Below, piece after piece: positions 1-10,300 of a DNA stretch of 64,000 nucleotides. The stretch is from Psychroflexus sp. ALD_RP9 (GTDB lineage Bacteria > Bacteroidota > Bacteroidia > Flavobacteriales > Flavobacteriaceae). The stretch spans positions 2,232,001 to 2,296,000 of the forward strand of contig NZ_CP062973.1 of assembly GCF_017311165.1 (NCBI RefSeq). Reading direction: 5' to 3'. Within the stretch, counting starts at the first letter, position 1. Every line of letters starts with the position of its first letter. The position numbers were made by a program, and so were the translations under genes. Below the pieces are notes generated by a model, which was not told the DNA's origin, made no database searches, and saw nothing but the letters and a program-made list of their open reading frames with translations.

Positions 1-19
1 TCAACTAAAAAATAACATT

Positions 20-658
20 ATGTCAATTGTAGGAAACAAATTTCCAGATTTAGTAGTCAATGCCATGGATGAAATGGGTGACACAATTCAAATTAACATT
101 TTAGAAAAAGCTAAGAAAGAAAACAAAAAAATTGTTTTATTCTGGTATCCTAAAGATTTTACTTACGTATGTCCGACTGAGTTACACGCTTTTCAAGAAG
201 CTTTACCAGAATTTGAGAAACGCAATTCAATTGTAATTGGCGCTTCTTGTGATACGCCAGAAGTTCACTTTGCTTGGTTAAACACTTCTAAAGACGATGG
301 TGGTATTGAAGGTGTTACTTACCCAATTCTAGCAGATTCTAATCGTAACTTGAGTAGTCGTTTAGGAATTTTAGACACAACCAATGAGCGTTACGATGAT
401 GAAACAGGCCATATTACTGTTGATGGTGACAATGTAACTTACCGCGCAACTTATTTAATAGATGAAGAAGGAACAGTATTTCATGAAGGAGTTAACCACA
501 TGCCTTTAGGTCGTAACGTTAATGAATTTATTAGAATGATCGATGCGTATGCTCATGTTCAAAAACATGGTGAAGTTTGTCCTGCAAATTGGGAAGAAGG
601 TAAAGATGCAATGAAACCTAATAGAGAAGGAACAGCGTCTTATTTATCAAACAAGTAA
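20..658 (+). CDS. Typical 2-Cys peroxiredoxin (AhpC/TSA family)
   Basis: Reduces hydrogen peroxide and organic hydroperoxides in the cytoplasm using thiol electrons. The 212-residue product has the peroxidatic cysteine motif FTYVCPTEL (Cys51), a conserved Arg in YRATYLID (about Arg143) and a C-terminal resolving cysteine in HGEVCPANW (Cys187), so it is a typical 2-Cys enzyme of Prx1/AhpC type with the usual length. The next gene, 50 bases on, is a thioredoxin that is a plausible reductant, but a hairpin terminator lies between them. The gene begins at the left edge of the window, so its promoter is not visible. The family is certain; the in vivo electron donor is inference. Confidence 0.95.
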   Translation: MSIVGNKFPDLVVNAMDEMGDTIQINILEKAKKENKKIVLFWYPKDFTYVCPTELHAFQEALPEFEKRNSIVIGASCDTPEVHFAWLNTSKDDGGIEGVTYPILADSNRNLSSRLGILDTTNERYDDETGHITVDGDNVTYRATYLIDEEGTVFHEGVNHMPLGRNVNEFIRMIDAYAHVQKHGEVCPANWEEGKDAMKPNREGTASYLSNK

Positions 659-669
659 ATTAAAATCAT

Positions 670-698
670 GCCAAGACCATAATTGGTCTTGGCTTTAA
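670..698 (+). terminator. Hairpin between peroxiredoxin and thioredoxin genes
   Basis: A perfect 9-base inverted repeat (GCCAAGACC at 670-678, GGTCTTGGC at 685-693) with a 6-base loop is followed by TTTAAAAAA. The T tract is short, so this is either a weak terminator or an attenuator that lowers expression of the thioredoxin gene relative to the peroxiredoxin gene. Confidence 0.6.
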
Positions 699-708
699 AA
701 AATAAGTT

Positions 709-1023
709 ATGTTTAAAGAATTAGATGAAGATATTTTACAAGAAGAAGTTAATGATAACGAAACTGTAATCGTTCAGTATGCAGCTTCATGGTGTGGCAA
801 TTGCCGACTTATGAAGCCAAAATTTAAAAAGCTAGCTCGTGAAAATGAAGATGCATCTTTTATTATTGTTGATGCAGAAAAATTTCCAGAATCTAGAAAA
901 CTTGCTAATGTGAATAACTTACCAACATTTGCTACATTTAGAAATGGAAAATTTGTCAATCAAGTACAAACTAACAAATTTGAATCATTAAAAGAATTAG
1001 TCGATGAAGTTACCAATAATTAA
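709..1023 (+). CDS. Thioredoxin family protein with WCGNC active site
   Basis: A 104-residue single thioredoxin fold with active site WCGNC (Cys29, Cys32) and the cis-proline motif NLPTF (Pro72). The centre is CGNC rather than the usual CGPC, which in other family members shifts redox potential; here the effect is unknown. There is no signal peptide, so it should be cytoplasmic. It follows the peroxiredoxin gene and overlaps the next gene by 20 bases, which suggests translational coupling with the DUF6952 protein. Probable role: recycling of the neighbouring peroxiredoxin or a related thiol-stress function (inference from position). Confidence 0.9.
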   Translation: MFKELDEDILQEEVNDNETVIVQYAASWCGNCRLMKPKFKKLARENEDASFIIVDAEKFPESRKLANVNNLPTFATFRNGKFVNQVQTNKFESLKELVDEVTNN

Positions 1024-1255
1024 ACACTTTCAAAAAAACAATGAGTCTCAAAAGCTTGAACATACTATTGAAGTTTTAGAAAGTTTTTGTGAACACAGAT
1101 CAGTTAAAGACCACGAAATGGATGTTGTAGGTGAAATTATTACTAACATCGCTGGCGCAATAGAAATGGATAAGCTCATTAAAGAAGAAGGCATGTCTGA
1201 AAAAGATGCAGCCAATACATTTGCTAAGCGTGTCTTAGGTTCTATAGATCAATAA
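1004..1255 (+). CDS. DUF6952 family small protein
   Basis: An 83-residue, helix-rich, soluble protein without cysteine pairs typical of redox centres. I recognise it as the small conserved Flavobacteriia protein that follows a peroxiredoxin-thioredoxin pair (DUF6952). The start lies 20 bases inside the thioredoxin gene, consistent with translational coupling. Function is unknown; its fixed position suggests a role in the same thiol-peroxide pathway. Confidence 0.75.
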   Translation: MKLPIIKHFQKNNESQKLEHTIEVLESFCEHRSVKDHEMDVVGEIITNIAGAIEMDKLIKEEGMSEKDAANTFAKRVLGSIDQ

Positions 1256-1284
1256 AAGAAGCAAATTTTTGCTTCTTTTTTTTG
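1256..1284 (+). terminator. Intrinsic terminator after the peroxiredoxin-thioredoxin-DUF6952 cluster
   Basis: AAGAAGCAA (1256-1264) pairs with TTGCTTCTT (1269-1277) across a 4-base loop and is followed directly by an uninterrupted T run to 1283. This separates the redox genes from ftsK. Confidence 0.8.
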
Positions 1285-1357
1285 GTCTCAGAAAACTTCA
1301 TTCCTTCAATATCTCTGCTTTTGTTTAACTTATTTTAGATTTGGCCACAAATACTTT

Positions 1358-1365
1358 TATATTTG
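1358..1365 (+). promoter_or_regulatory. -7 element upstream of ftsK
   Basis: TATATTTG matches the Bacteroidota -7 consensus TAnnTTTG exactly and lies 24 bases before the ftsK start. I see no TTG at the usual distance upstream, so the -33 half is weak or absent. Confidence 0.45.
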
Positions 1366-1389
1366 TACTTTTAAGATCTAAGATTTTTC

Positions 1390-3867
1390 ATGGCCAAAAC
1401 AAAATCTAAAAAAGCGGCTTCAAAAGCAAAAAAAACAGCAAAGCCTAAGTTTAAATTAACTAGAAAACACCATATCATTTTAGGGAGTTTTCTATTTTTT
1501 TTCTCTGTAGGTTTGTTAGTCGCTTTCATTTCGTTTTTATTTACTTGGCAATTAGACCAAAGCATTGTTACTTCTAATCAGGCTGTAAGTGAACCCAAAA
1601 ACTGGTTGAGTATGTTTGGTGCAAGCATTTCTCACTTTTTAATCTTTAAAGGTTTTGGTGTTGCTATGTTTAGTTTGCCATTTATGTTAGGCTTAACCGG
1701 GTTAAAACTATTTTTAAACCTTGAAAATCTTAAACTTTTAAATATTTGGTTTTGGGGTTGTTATGTGATTTTACTATTATCCCTATCAATGTCTTATTTT
1801 GCTAATGATTTTCCTGTTTTAGGCGGAATTGTTGGCTTTGAATTGCACGAATTGATCACCAATTACATTGGTGCTATAGGTTTATTATTGCTACTTATTT
1901 TTATGTTAATTGTATATTTAGTGGCTAGAATTAATCTAACACCTGAAAAAGTAGCCCAATTTTTTAATAAGAAATCTCAATCAGTTCAAGCTGAGTTTCA
2001 AGAAAATACAAATCAAAACGCTACGGCTAATCAGTCCCAAGATTTTACAAATATAAATTCTGAAGAGCAGTCAGCTTCAGATGAAGTTTCTGATAATGAT
2101 TCAGCCGAAGAAGCTTCAACTGAGACACAAGCTAACGAGGTAGAATTCGAAAATTCACTAGAACCAAAAAATCAAAATTCAAGTTCAACAGTTTCAACTC
2201 AACCTGAGCAAAATTCCACTGAAACTAAACCGCAAGAAACTGAAAAAGTTGTTATCAAATCAAAAGATGATGATTTAGGAATGGAAGTTGAAGCCGCCAA
2301 AGAAGAAGATGAAGATGATGTCGATACAAAATCTAAAAAAATAGTCGAAAACTTTGGTGAATTTGATCCTACATTAGAACTGTCTAATTACCAATTTCCA
2401 TCTACAGATTTACTTGAAGATCATGGCTCTGGAAGTATTAAAATTGATCAAGCTGAGCTTGAAGCCAATAAAAATAAGATTGTAGATACCTTAAATAATT
2501 ATAAAATAGGTATTGCGCAAATTAAGGCAACTGTTGGTCCAACTGTAACATTATACGAAATTATACCTGAGGCAGGTATTCGTATTTCAAAAATTAAAAA
2601 TTTAGAGGATGATATTGCTTTATCTCTTTCAGCCTTAGGTATCCGTATTATTGCACCAATTCCAGGTAAAGGTACCATTGGTATTGAAGTTCCAAATCAA
2701 AACCCTGCTATTGTTTCCATGAGAAGTGTGGCAGCTTCAAATAAATTTCAAAATGCTGAAATGCAGTTGCCTATTGCTTTTGGGAAAACGATTTCTAATG
2801 AGACATTTGTGGTTGATTTAGCTAAAATGCCTCACTTGTTAATGGCTGGTGCCACAGGTCAAGGTAAATCAGTTGGGTTAAATGTTATTTTAACCTCTTT
2901 ATTGTATCAAAAACATCCAGCTGAGGTTAAATTTATTTTGGTAGACCCTAAAAAGGTAGAATTGACCTTGTTTAATAAAATAGAACGTCACTACTTAGCT
3001 AAACTTCCTGATACTGAAGAAGCTATTATTACTGATAATACTAAAGTAATTGACACCTTAAATTCTTTATGTATTGAAATGGATGCACGTTACGACTTGC
3101 TTAAAGATGCAATGGTTCGTAATATATCTGAGTATAACGCGAAATTTAAAAAACGAAAATTAAATCCTGAAAATGGACACCGATATTTACCATACATTGT
3201 TTTAGTTGTTGATGAGTTTGCCGATTTAATCATGACCGCTGGTAAAGAAGTTGAAGCACCAATCGCCCGTTTGGCACAATTAGCTCGTGCTATTGGGATT
3301 CACTTGATTATTGCTACTCAGAGACCTTCTGTGAATGTAATTACAGGGATGATAAAAGCTAACTTTCCGGCAAGAATTGCTTTTAGAGTGACTTCAAAAA
3401 TAGATTCTCGAACAATTTTAGATGCAGGCGGTGCAGACCAACTTATTGGTCGTGGTGATATGTTGTTTACACAAGGTAACGATTTAATCCGTTTACAATG
3501 TGCTTTTGTCGATACGCCCGAAGTTGAAAAAATTACCGAATTTATTGGGTCTCAAAAAGCATATCCTGATGCCTATCAATTACCAGAATATAGTGGCGAA
3601 GATTCACAATCTACATTAGCGAATGACATAGACGAACGCGATAAATTATTTGAGCAAGCAGCTGAAGTTATAGTGACAGCTCAGCAAGGTTCGGCATCGT
3701 TATTGCAAAGAAAACTGAAACTAGGGTATAACCGCGCTGGACGAATTATAGACCAACTTGAAGCAGCAGGAATTGTAGGTCCGTTTGAAGGCAGTAAAGC
3801 ACGGCAAGTAAATGTACCAGACTTAATGGCTTTAAAACAATTATTAGAAAATGAAAAGAACGCATAA
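1390..3867 (+). CDS. ftsK: DNA translocase FtsK
   Basis: Septum-anchored ATPase that pumps chromosome termini during division and activates dimer resolution. The 825-residue protein has a basic N-terminus, four membrane segments within about residues 25-180, a low-complexity acidic Ser/Gln/Glu linker (about 190-330), the FtsK alpha domain, a RecA-like motor with Walker A GATGQGKSVG (about 486-495) and Walker B LVVDEFADL (about 605-613), and a C-terminal winged-helix gamma domain (about 760-820) that reads orienting sequences. All motor motifs are intact. It starts a run ftsK-lolA-LptF/G-ribBA with overlapping or near-abutting genes, the usual order in Flavobacteriia. Confidence 0.97.
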   Translation: MAKTKSKKAASKAKKTAKPKFKLTRKHHIILGSFLFFFSVGLLVAFISFLFTWQLDQSIVTSNQAVSEPKNWLSMFGASISHFLIFKGFGVAMFSLPFMLGLTGLKLFLNLENLKLLNIWFWGCYVILLLSLSMSYFANDFPVLGGIVGFELHELITNYIGAIGLLLLLIFMLIVYLVARINLTPEKVAQFFNKKSQSVQAEFQENTNQNATANQSQDFTNINSEEQSASDEVSDNDSAEEASTETQANEVEFENSLEPKNQNSSSTVSTQPEQNSTETKPQETEKVVIKSKDDDLGMEVEAAKEEDEDDVDTKSKKIVENFGEFDPTLELSNYQFPSTDLLEDHGSGSIKIDQAELEANKNKIVDTLNNYKIGIAQIKATVGPTVTLYEIIPEAGIRISKIKNLEDDIALSLSALGIRIIAPIPGKGTIGIEVPNQNPAIVSMRSVAASNKFQNAEMQLPIAFGKTISNETFVVDLAKMPHLLMAGATGQGKSVGLNVILTSLLYQKHPAEVKFILVDPKKVELTLFNKIERHYLAKLPDTEEAIITDNTKVIDTLNSLCIEMDARYDLLKDAMVRNISEYNAKFKKRKLNPENGHRYLPYIVLVVDEFADLIMTAGKEVEAPIARLAQLARAIGIHLIIATQRPSVNVITGMIKANFPARIAFRVTSKIDSRTILDAGGADQLIGRGDMLFTQGNDLIRLQCAFVDTPEVEKITEFIGSQKAYPDAYQLPEYSGEDSQSTLANDIDERDKLFEQAAEVIVTAQQGSASLLQRKLKLGYNRAGRIIDQLEAAGIVGPFEGSKARQVNVPDLMALKQLLENEKNA

Positions 3868-3871
3868 CATT

Positions 3872-4522
3872 ATGAAATCAACTTTTTTAACTAGTTTAAC
3901 TCTCTTACTATTTTTAAGCTTTAATATTAAAGCACAAAGTGATACTAAAGCACAAAATTTAATTTCAGAAGTTTTATCTAAAGTAAAGTCGTACGATAAT
4001 ATTCAGGTTGAATTTTCATACATATTAGAAAATACACAAGAAAAACTAAAGCAAGAAACTAGAGGTAGCTTAAGTTTAAAGAATGAAAAATATTTACTTA
4101 ATCTTATGGGAACAACTCAGCTCTTCGACGGTGAAAAAATTTATACCATTATTCCAGAAGACGAAGAAATTACCATATCAAGCTACAACCCTGAAAACGA
4201 CAATCAACTCACACCTTCAAAAATGCTTACTTTTTTTGAAGAAGGCTACATTTACAAAAATGATATTTTACAAAATAAAGATGGTCGAAAAATTCAGTAT
4301 ATAAAACTCATTGCTAAAGATTCTGAAGCTGACATGCAAGAAGCTTTAATAGGAATAGACCAAATGACTAAGCATATTTATAACTTAATTCAATCTCAAG
4401 ATAACGGAACTCGTATTGAAATTAGAGTGACTAAATTTAAGCCTAATCAACCTCTGTCAAGTAATATGTTTAGTTTCGATGAGTCACGTTATCCAGATTA
4501 TTATATCAATAATTTAGATTAA
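3872..4522 (+). CDS. lolA: LolA-like outer-membrane lipoprotein carrier
   Basis: Periplasmic chaperone that would ferry lipoproteins from the inner to the outer membrane. From the ATG at 3872 the product is 216 residues with a clean signal peptide ending in KAQS; an in-frame ATG at 3851, inside the end of ftsK, would add seven residues (MKRTHNI) and is less likely. The rest is a beta-rich LolA-type fold with the typical 'KLKQETRGSLSLKNEKYLL' style strand pattern. The next gene, an LptF/LptG permease, begins five bases later, so the pair may share an envelope transport theme. Family call is by pattern and conserved context. Confidence 0.85.
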   Translation: MKSTFLTSLTLLLFLSFNIKAQSDTKAQNLISEVLSKVKSYDNIQVEFSYILENTQEKLKQETRGSLSLKNEKYLLNLMGTTQLFDGEKIYTIIPEDEEITISSYNPENDNQLTPSKMLTFFEEGYIYKNDILQNKDGRKIQYIKLIAKDSEADMQEALIGIDQMTKHIYNLIQSQDNGTRIEIRVTKFKPNQPLSSNMFSFDESRYPDYYINNLD

Positions 4523-4526
4523 ACTA

Positions 4527-6053
4527 TTGAAAATACTTGATCGTTACATTTTAGTTTCATTCCTAAAAACCTTTATTGCGGTTTTTACGATCTTGATGCT
4601 TATTTTTATCTTACAAGCTGTTTGGATGTTTATTTCAGATTTAGCAGGTAAAGATTTAGGGATTTGGATAGTTGCTAAATTTTTATTTTTCTACTCACCA
4701 AACTTAGTGCCGCTTGTTTTACCACTTACCATATTAGTGAGTTCAATTATGACTTTTGGTAATTTTTCGGAGCACTATGAATTTGCTGCTATGAAATCTT
4801 CAGGAATTTCGCTGCAACGCGCTATGCGTAGTCTTTCAATATTTATTGTTTTATTAGGTATTTTAACCTTCTTTTTTAGCAATAATGTTATTCCTGCTGC
4901 CGAATTTAAAGCTGGTAGCATGAAACGAAACATAGCAAAAGTACAACCAGCGATGGCTATTGTAGAAGGTGCTTTTAATGATGTTGGTGATATCAATATT
5001 AAAGTCAATAAAAAATCTGGTGAAAACGGTAATCAGCTAGAAAAAGTTATTATACATAAGAAAAGCGCCAATCGATCAGGAAATTATACCGTCATTAAAG
5101 CCGAGAGAGGCCAACTTCAATCTGAAGAAAATTCAAATACCTTGTCTCTCGTATTATTTGATGGGAATTATTATAACGAGATCATTCCTTCTTCATTTGA
5201 AGAACGCCGTAAACGCCCATTTGTAAAGAGCGAATTTGAGCGTTATGTCATCAATATAGATTTAACTCAAGTAAATAAAGTTGATATTGATGATGATGAA
5301 AATCATCCATTTAAGCAATTAAATATCAATGAATTAAAAACACAATTAGATTCGTTTTCAACCGATTTTAAAAACAATTTAAAACGCTATCAGAAAAGTA
5401 TTAATCTTAGAAATGGTTTATCAAGAATAGTTGAAGTTGATAGCTCTGCCAATTATAATAAACTTAAACTACCGTCATCAAAATTTGCCAAAAAAACAAA
5501 AGCAGATTACGAAGCAGTTAAAAAGCTTTCAAACACAGCAAAAAATAATGTTGATTCTATTTTAAATTTATACAATACATCTCAACAACAGCAATTGCTA
5601 AGCATTGCTATAAATACTATTAATAGTATTTCACCGCAAATTAGTGCTCGTCAAAATTTATATAAAAATCGTACTATTTTTTTAAATAAAATAGAGATGA
5701 AACTTCATGACAAATATGCGCTTGGCTTTGCATGTGTTGTGTTGTTTTTTGTTGGCGCACCATTAGGAGCCATAATTAGAAAAGGTGGTTTAGGTTTACC
5801 CATGATTGTTGCTATTGTATTATTTTTGGCTTACCATTTTATTGATTTATTTGCAGGAAATAGTGCAGAAAGTAATAAAATACCTCCTTTTTTAGGTTCG
5901 TGGCTTTCAACCATAATTATGTTACCACTTGGTGTTTATTTAACCTATCGAGCTACAACAGATCAAGGTTTTGTCAATTTAGACGTTATTACGGTACCGC
6001 TTCAAAAATTGTTAATTAAACTGAAATTGAAAAAGCCAAATAAAGAAGATTAA
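4527..6053 (+). CDS. LptF/LptG family permease (YjgP/YjgQ)
   Basis: Inner-membrane subunit of the LptB2FG ABC machine that extracts lipopolysaccharide for export. The start is TTG at 4527 (no ATG nearby fits the conserved N-terminus MKILDRYI). The 508-residue protein has three membrane helices in residues 10-120, a large periplasmic beta-jellyroll-like region (about 125-390) and three helices near the C-terminus, including GAPLGAIIRKGGLGLP, a recognisable family motif. It is longer than the E. coli subunits because of an extended periplasmic region. Whether it is LptF or LptG cannot be told from sequence alone. Confidence 0.92.
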   Translation: MKILDRYILVSFLKTFIAVFTILMLIFILQAVWMFISDLAGKDLGIWIVAKFLFFYSPNLVPLVLPLTILVSSIMTFGNFSEHYEFAAMKSSGISLQRAMRSLSIFIVLLGILTFFFSNNVIPAAEFKAGSMKRNIAKVQPAMAIVEGAFNDVGDINIKVNKKSGENGNQLEKVIIHKKSANRSGNYTVIKAERGQLQSEENSNTLSLVLFDGNYYNEIIPSSFEERRKRPFVKSEFERYVINIDLTQVNKVDIDDDENHPFKQLNINELKTQLDSFSTDFKNNLKRYQKSINLRNGLSRIVEVDSSANYNKLKLPSSKFAKKTKADYEAVKKLSNTAKNNVDSILNLYNTSQQQQLLSIAINTINSISPQISARQNLYKNRTIFLNKIEMKLHDKYALGFACVVLFFVGAPLGAIIRKGGLGLPMIVAIVLFLAYHFIDLFAGNSAESNKIPPFLGSWLSTIIMLPLGVYLTYRATTDQGFVNLDVITVPLQKLLIKLKLKKPNKED

Positions 6054-6079
6054 TAACTTTGAATCTTAAATAAAACTAA

Positions 6080-7210
6080 ATGAGTCAAGCTATAAAGTTA
6101 GATAGTATTCAAGATGCTATTGAAGATATTAAAAAAGGAAAAGTTATTATCGTTGTAGATGACGAAGATCGTGAAAATGAAGGTGATTTCTTAGCTGCTG
6201 CAGAAGCCGTTACCCCTGAAATGATTAATTTCATGGCCAAATATGGTCGCGGTTTAATTTGTTCACCATTAACCGAAGGTCGTTGTAAAGATCTTCATTT
6301 ACATACCATGGTAGGCAATAATACCGATCCAATGGAAACTGCTTTTACCGTTTCAGTTGATTTAAGAGGTCAAGGTGTAACCACAGGGATTTCAGCTTCA
6401 GACCGAGCAAAAACAATTAAAGCATTAACAGATTCTTCAACCAAAGCACATGATTTAAATCGTCCTGGACATATTTTTCCACTTATAGCCAAAGAAGGTG
6501 GCGTTCTAAGAAGAACTGGCCATACTGAAGCAGCCATCGACTTTGCAAGACTAGCAGGCTTAAAACCAGCTGGTGTGATTTGTGAAATCATGAATGAAGA
6601 TGGTACAATGTCACGTTTACCTCAGTTAGTTGATGTTGCTAAAGAACACGACCTAAAACTCGTGAGTATTGAAGATTTAGTAGCTTATAGAATGTTACAT
6701 GATTCTTTAATTGAGAAAAAAGAAGATTTTGATATTCATACTAAATTTGGGAAATACCGTTTAAGAGCTTACCAACAAACGACTAATAATCATGTGCATT
6801 TAGCATTAACAAAAGGCACTTGGGAAGCCAACGAAGAAGTTTTAGTTCGTGTAAATTCTACTTTAGTTAATAATGATATTTTAGGGACGTTAACCAATGA
6901 CGCCGATAAAAAACTTGATGACATGTTTAAAACTTTAAATAAACATGAATCAGGTGCAATTGTTTTTATTAATCAAGATACACAAGGGTTAAATTTATTA
7001 GGTAGACTTAAAGTTTTAAAAGAAAATCAAGCTAACAAAAAATACAAAGCACCTAGCGTAGCAATGGATCATAAAGATTTTGGCATTGGGGCACAAATCT
7101 TACATGATTTAGGCATTCATAAAATTAAATTGATGTCTAACTCTAAACAACAAAAACGTGTTGGAATGATTGGCTATGGTCTTGAAATAACAGAGTATAT
7201 CACCTATTGA
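6080..7210 (+). CDS. ribB: RibBA: 3,4-dihydroxy-2-butanone 4-phosphate synthase with degenerate GTP cyclohydrolase II half
   Basis: The N-terminal half (about residues 1-203) is an intact RibB with [10 protein letters not shown] and [12 protein letters not shown], making the four-carbon unit for riboflavin. The C-terminal half has the RibA fold outline, but where active RibA has the zinc-binding cysteine triad (C-x10-C-x-C) this protein reads [19 protein letters not shown], with no cysteine, and the RGIGL nucleotide motif is replaced by QGLNLL. The RibA half is therefore probably inactive as a cyclohydrolase; a separate RibA would be needed elsewhere in the genome. It closes the ftsK-lolA-LptF/G run, 26 bases after the permease. 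Confidence 0.92.
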   Translation: MSQAIKLDSIQDAIEDIKKGKVIIVVDDEDRENEGDFLAAAEAVTPEMINFMAKYGRGLICSPLTEGRCKDLHLHTMVGNNTDPMETAFTVSVDLRGQGVTTGISASDRAKTIKALTDSSTKAHDLNRPGHIFPLIAKEGGVLRRTGHTEAAIDFARLAGLKPAGVICEIMNEDGTMSRLPQLVDVAKEHDLKLVSIEDLVAYRMLHDSLIEKKEDFDIHTKFGKYRLRAYQQTTNNHVHLALTKGTWEANEEVLVRVNSTLVNNDILGTLTNDADKKLDDMFKTLNKHESGAIVFINQDTQGLNLLGRLKVLKENQANKKYKAPSVAMDHKDFGIGAQILHDLGIHKIKLMSNSKQQKRVGMIGYGLEITEYITY

Positions 7211-7336
7211 TTTCTATTTGAAGTCTACTCTCTCGTCATTTAGAAAGAAATTAGAACTATTCAGAAAAAAGCAAATTGAAAACCTTTAATGATACTGTTT
7301 TTTTGTAGTTGAAAATTAATTTTAATCTCAATTACA

Positions 7337-10300
7337 ATGAAAAAAACTTTATTCTTATTTTCAACTTACTTGTGTTTAGGTTTGCTTTCGGCGATGGCCC
7401 AAAATGTGAACATTCCAGACGCTAATTTTAAAAGCTATTTATTAGCAGACACAGCCATTAACACCAATAGTGATTCAGAAATCTATGTGGCTGAAGCACA
7501 GGCTTTTACAGGAACTATATCTGCAACAGGACTTGGAATTACAGATTTAACAGGAATTGAAGCTTTTGTGAATATTACCACATTAGAGGTGTATTCAAAT
7601 AGCCTAACATCTTTAGACGTTAGTAATAATATTAATTTAATACGATTACACTGTGCAGATAACCAAATTACCGAATTAGATGTTAGTAACATACCTTCAT
7701 TAAATCAAGTTCATTGCCAAAACAATCAATTAGAAGAGTTAAACATAGCCAATGGTCGAGGTGCTGCGTTTACATACATGAAATCTTATAACAACCCTAA
7801 TCTTACTTGTATACAAGTAGATGCTGGAACTGTGCCACCGGCTAACGTAGGTTTGTATGATGTGGGTTGGACTAGAGATCTAGAAACTAGAGTCGTAGAA
7901 GACTGTAGTACAAGCATTACTTACGTGACCATTCCAGATCCCAATTTTAAGTTTTATTTAGTCGGTAACAATACTATTAACACAGATTATGATCAAGAAA
8001 TATCTGTTGCAGAAGCTCAGGCGGTTACAGGAGCATTAGATGTAAGCAGTTTGGCAATTTCAGATTTAACAGGAATTGAAGCTTTTACTAATCTTACGGA
8101 ATTAGATTGTAGTAATAATGCAATCGCGGCTTTAGATGTATCAACTATTACAGGGCTTACCAATTTAAATTGTAAAGAAAATAATATTGCTAATTTAAAT
8201 GTACAAGGAACTTCTTTAGTAACTCTAGATGCAGAAGATAATAGTTTAACGAGTTTAGATGTTTCAAATTTAGCAACCTTAACAACTTTAAATACCAGAT
8301 CAAATAATATTTCAAATTTAAATCTTCAAGGTGCAATTGGTCTTGAGGTTTTAGATTGTAGTGATAATAGTTTATCTACTTTAAATGTAAGTTTAAATAC
8401 AAACCTTATGGATTTAAATTGCAGTGATAATAACTTAACAAATGTAGATGTTACTAATTTAACAGCTTTAACAGCTTTAAATATTAGTGAGAATGCCATC
8501 TCATCGATTGTACTTATTACGAATTCAAATTTAAATACATTAATAGCAAGCGATAATAATTTTGCAAGTATTGATGTATCTAATAATACAATGTTAACTG
8601 ATTTAATTGTGGCAAGTAATAGCTTAACAAGTTTAGATATTACTAATAACACAATGCTTACTGCTGTAGATTTCCAAGATAACTTAATCAGTAACCTAGA
8701 TATTAGCAATAACCCTAGTTTAACTAGAATTCACGCAGCTTTTAACCAATTTACAACGTTTGATATTAGCGCATATCCTCAAATAGATCAATTGTTAATA
8801 TATGACAATCAGCTTACTAGTTTAAATGTGGCTAATGGCAATAACCCTAATTTTGTATATATGAAGGCATACAACAATCCTGATTTAACATGTATACAAA
8901 TAGATTCAGGATATACACCAAACCAAGTAAATATATTTAGTTTCGGTTGGACTAAAGATGCAACTACAAACTACAGTGAAAATTGTATTCCTACAGTGTA
9001 TTATGTTAATGCAAATGCTTCAGGGAATAACGACGGAAGCTCTTGGACTGATGCTTTTACTAGCATTGAAGATGCACTAAATAATGCATTATTAAATGAT
9101 GAAATTTGGGTCTCTAGTGGTGTTTATACGCCAGCAACAGCTGCTACAGTATTAAGGTTAGATTTGGAAAATTTAAAAATTTATGGTGGTTTTGATGGTA
9201 CTGAGTTAGCCTTAGCAGACCGAGATTTAACTAAAGTGCTTACTGATAATGCGACTATTATTTCTGGAGATATTAATGGTGATGATATTGAAGGAGATTT
9301 TGCAGCTAATAAAACCGATAATGCCACAACATTAGTAAGTCTTGAAGATAATAATATCATTTTTGATGGTTTTGTACTTCAGAATGCGTACACCTCTGGG
9401 TCTAGTCCAGTTATCGCAACTAATACCAATGTTACCAATTTTACTTTAAAAAATACATGGATTACAGAAAATTATAGTGAAGGCTTACTATTAGATTGGA
9501 GAAGATTTTCTGGAGACTTGGTAGTTGAAAATGTAGCTATAACCAATAATACTAGTAATAATGGTGTTGTTTTGGTTGAACATAGCGTTTCAAATTCAAA
9601 TGAGTTAACGTCTCATTGGTCAAATATTCTATTTACAGATAATACGTATAATTCAGATTTTGGTGCTATTTGGTTTAGAAGAAATACGACTTCAAATGGT
9701 AATAGAAGTGTAGTACACTTTTTAAATAACGCTACCATTGTAAATAACGTTAACAACCACGCAACTGTACAACAAGTCATTAATGTTAGTGGAAATGGAT
9801 GGATCCGTTTAGAAACAAGAAATAGTATTTTATGGCAAAATAAATATAATGGAAACCAATTTAGTATGGTAGATATTGAAAACAGTAAAACAAACGAAGG
9901 AGATAGCCAAACCATTAATGTATATAATACTATTGCACAGGTGACAGCAGCTGCTACTTCTGGGACTTTCAATACAACTAATTTAACGCTGTTAGATCCA
10001 TCAACGGACAATTTAAATTTAGATGCTGAATATAAACCAACGACGGCTTCAAATTATATCATAGATCAAGGTGATAATTCTTATTATGATACTACAATTT
10101 TTGCAAGTTTCGATTTATCTGGAAACGATAGATTTTTCAATACTGCTATAGATTTAGGAGCTTATGAGTATAATTCTAACTTAGGATTAGAAGATATTAA
10201 TTATTCAAGAAACTCTATTAAATTATATCCAAACCCAACAACACATAATATAAATGTGAAGTCTAATGAACGTATTGAATCTTTAAAAATTTACGCTTTA

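Noticed and set aside
8326..8709. 127-codon minus-strand frame inside the LRR gene
   Set aside because: A by-product of LRR codon periodicity opposite a clear gene.
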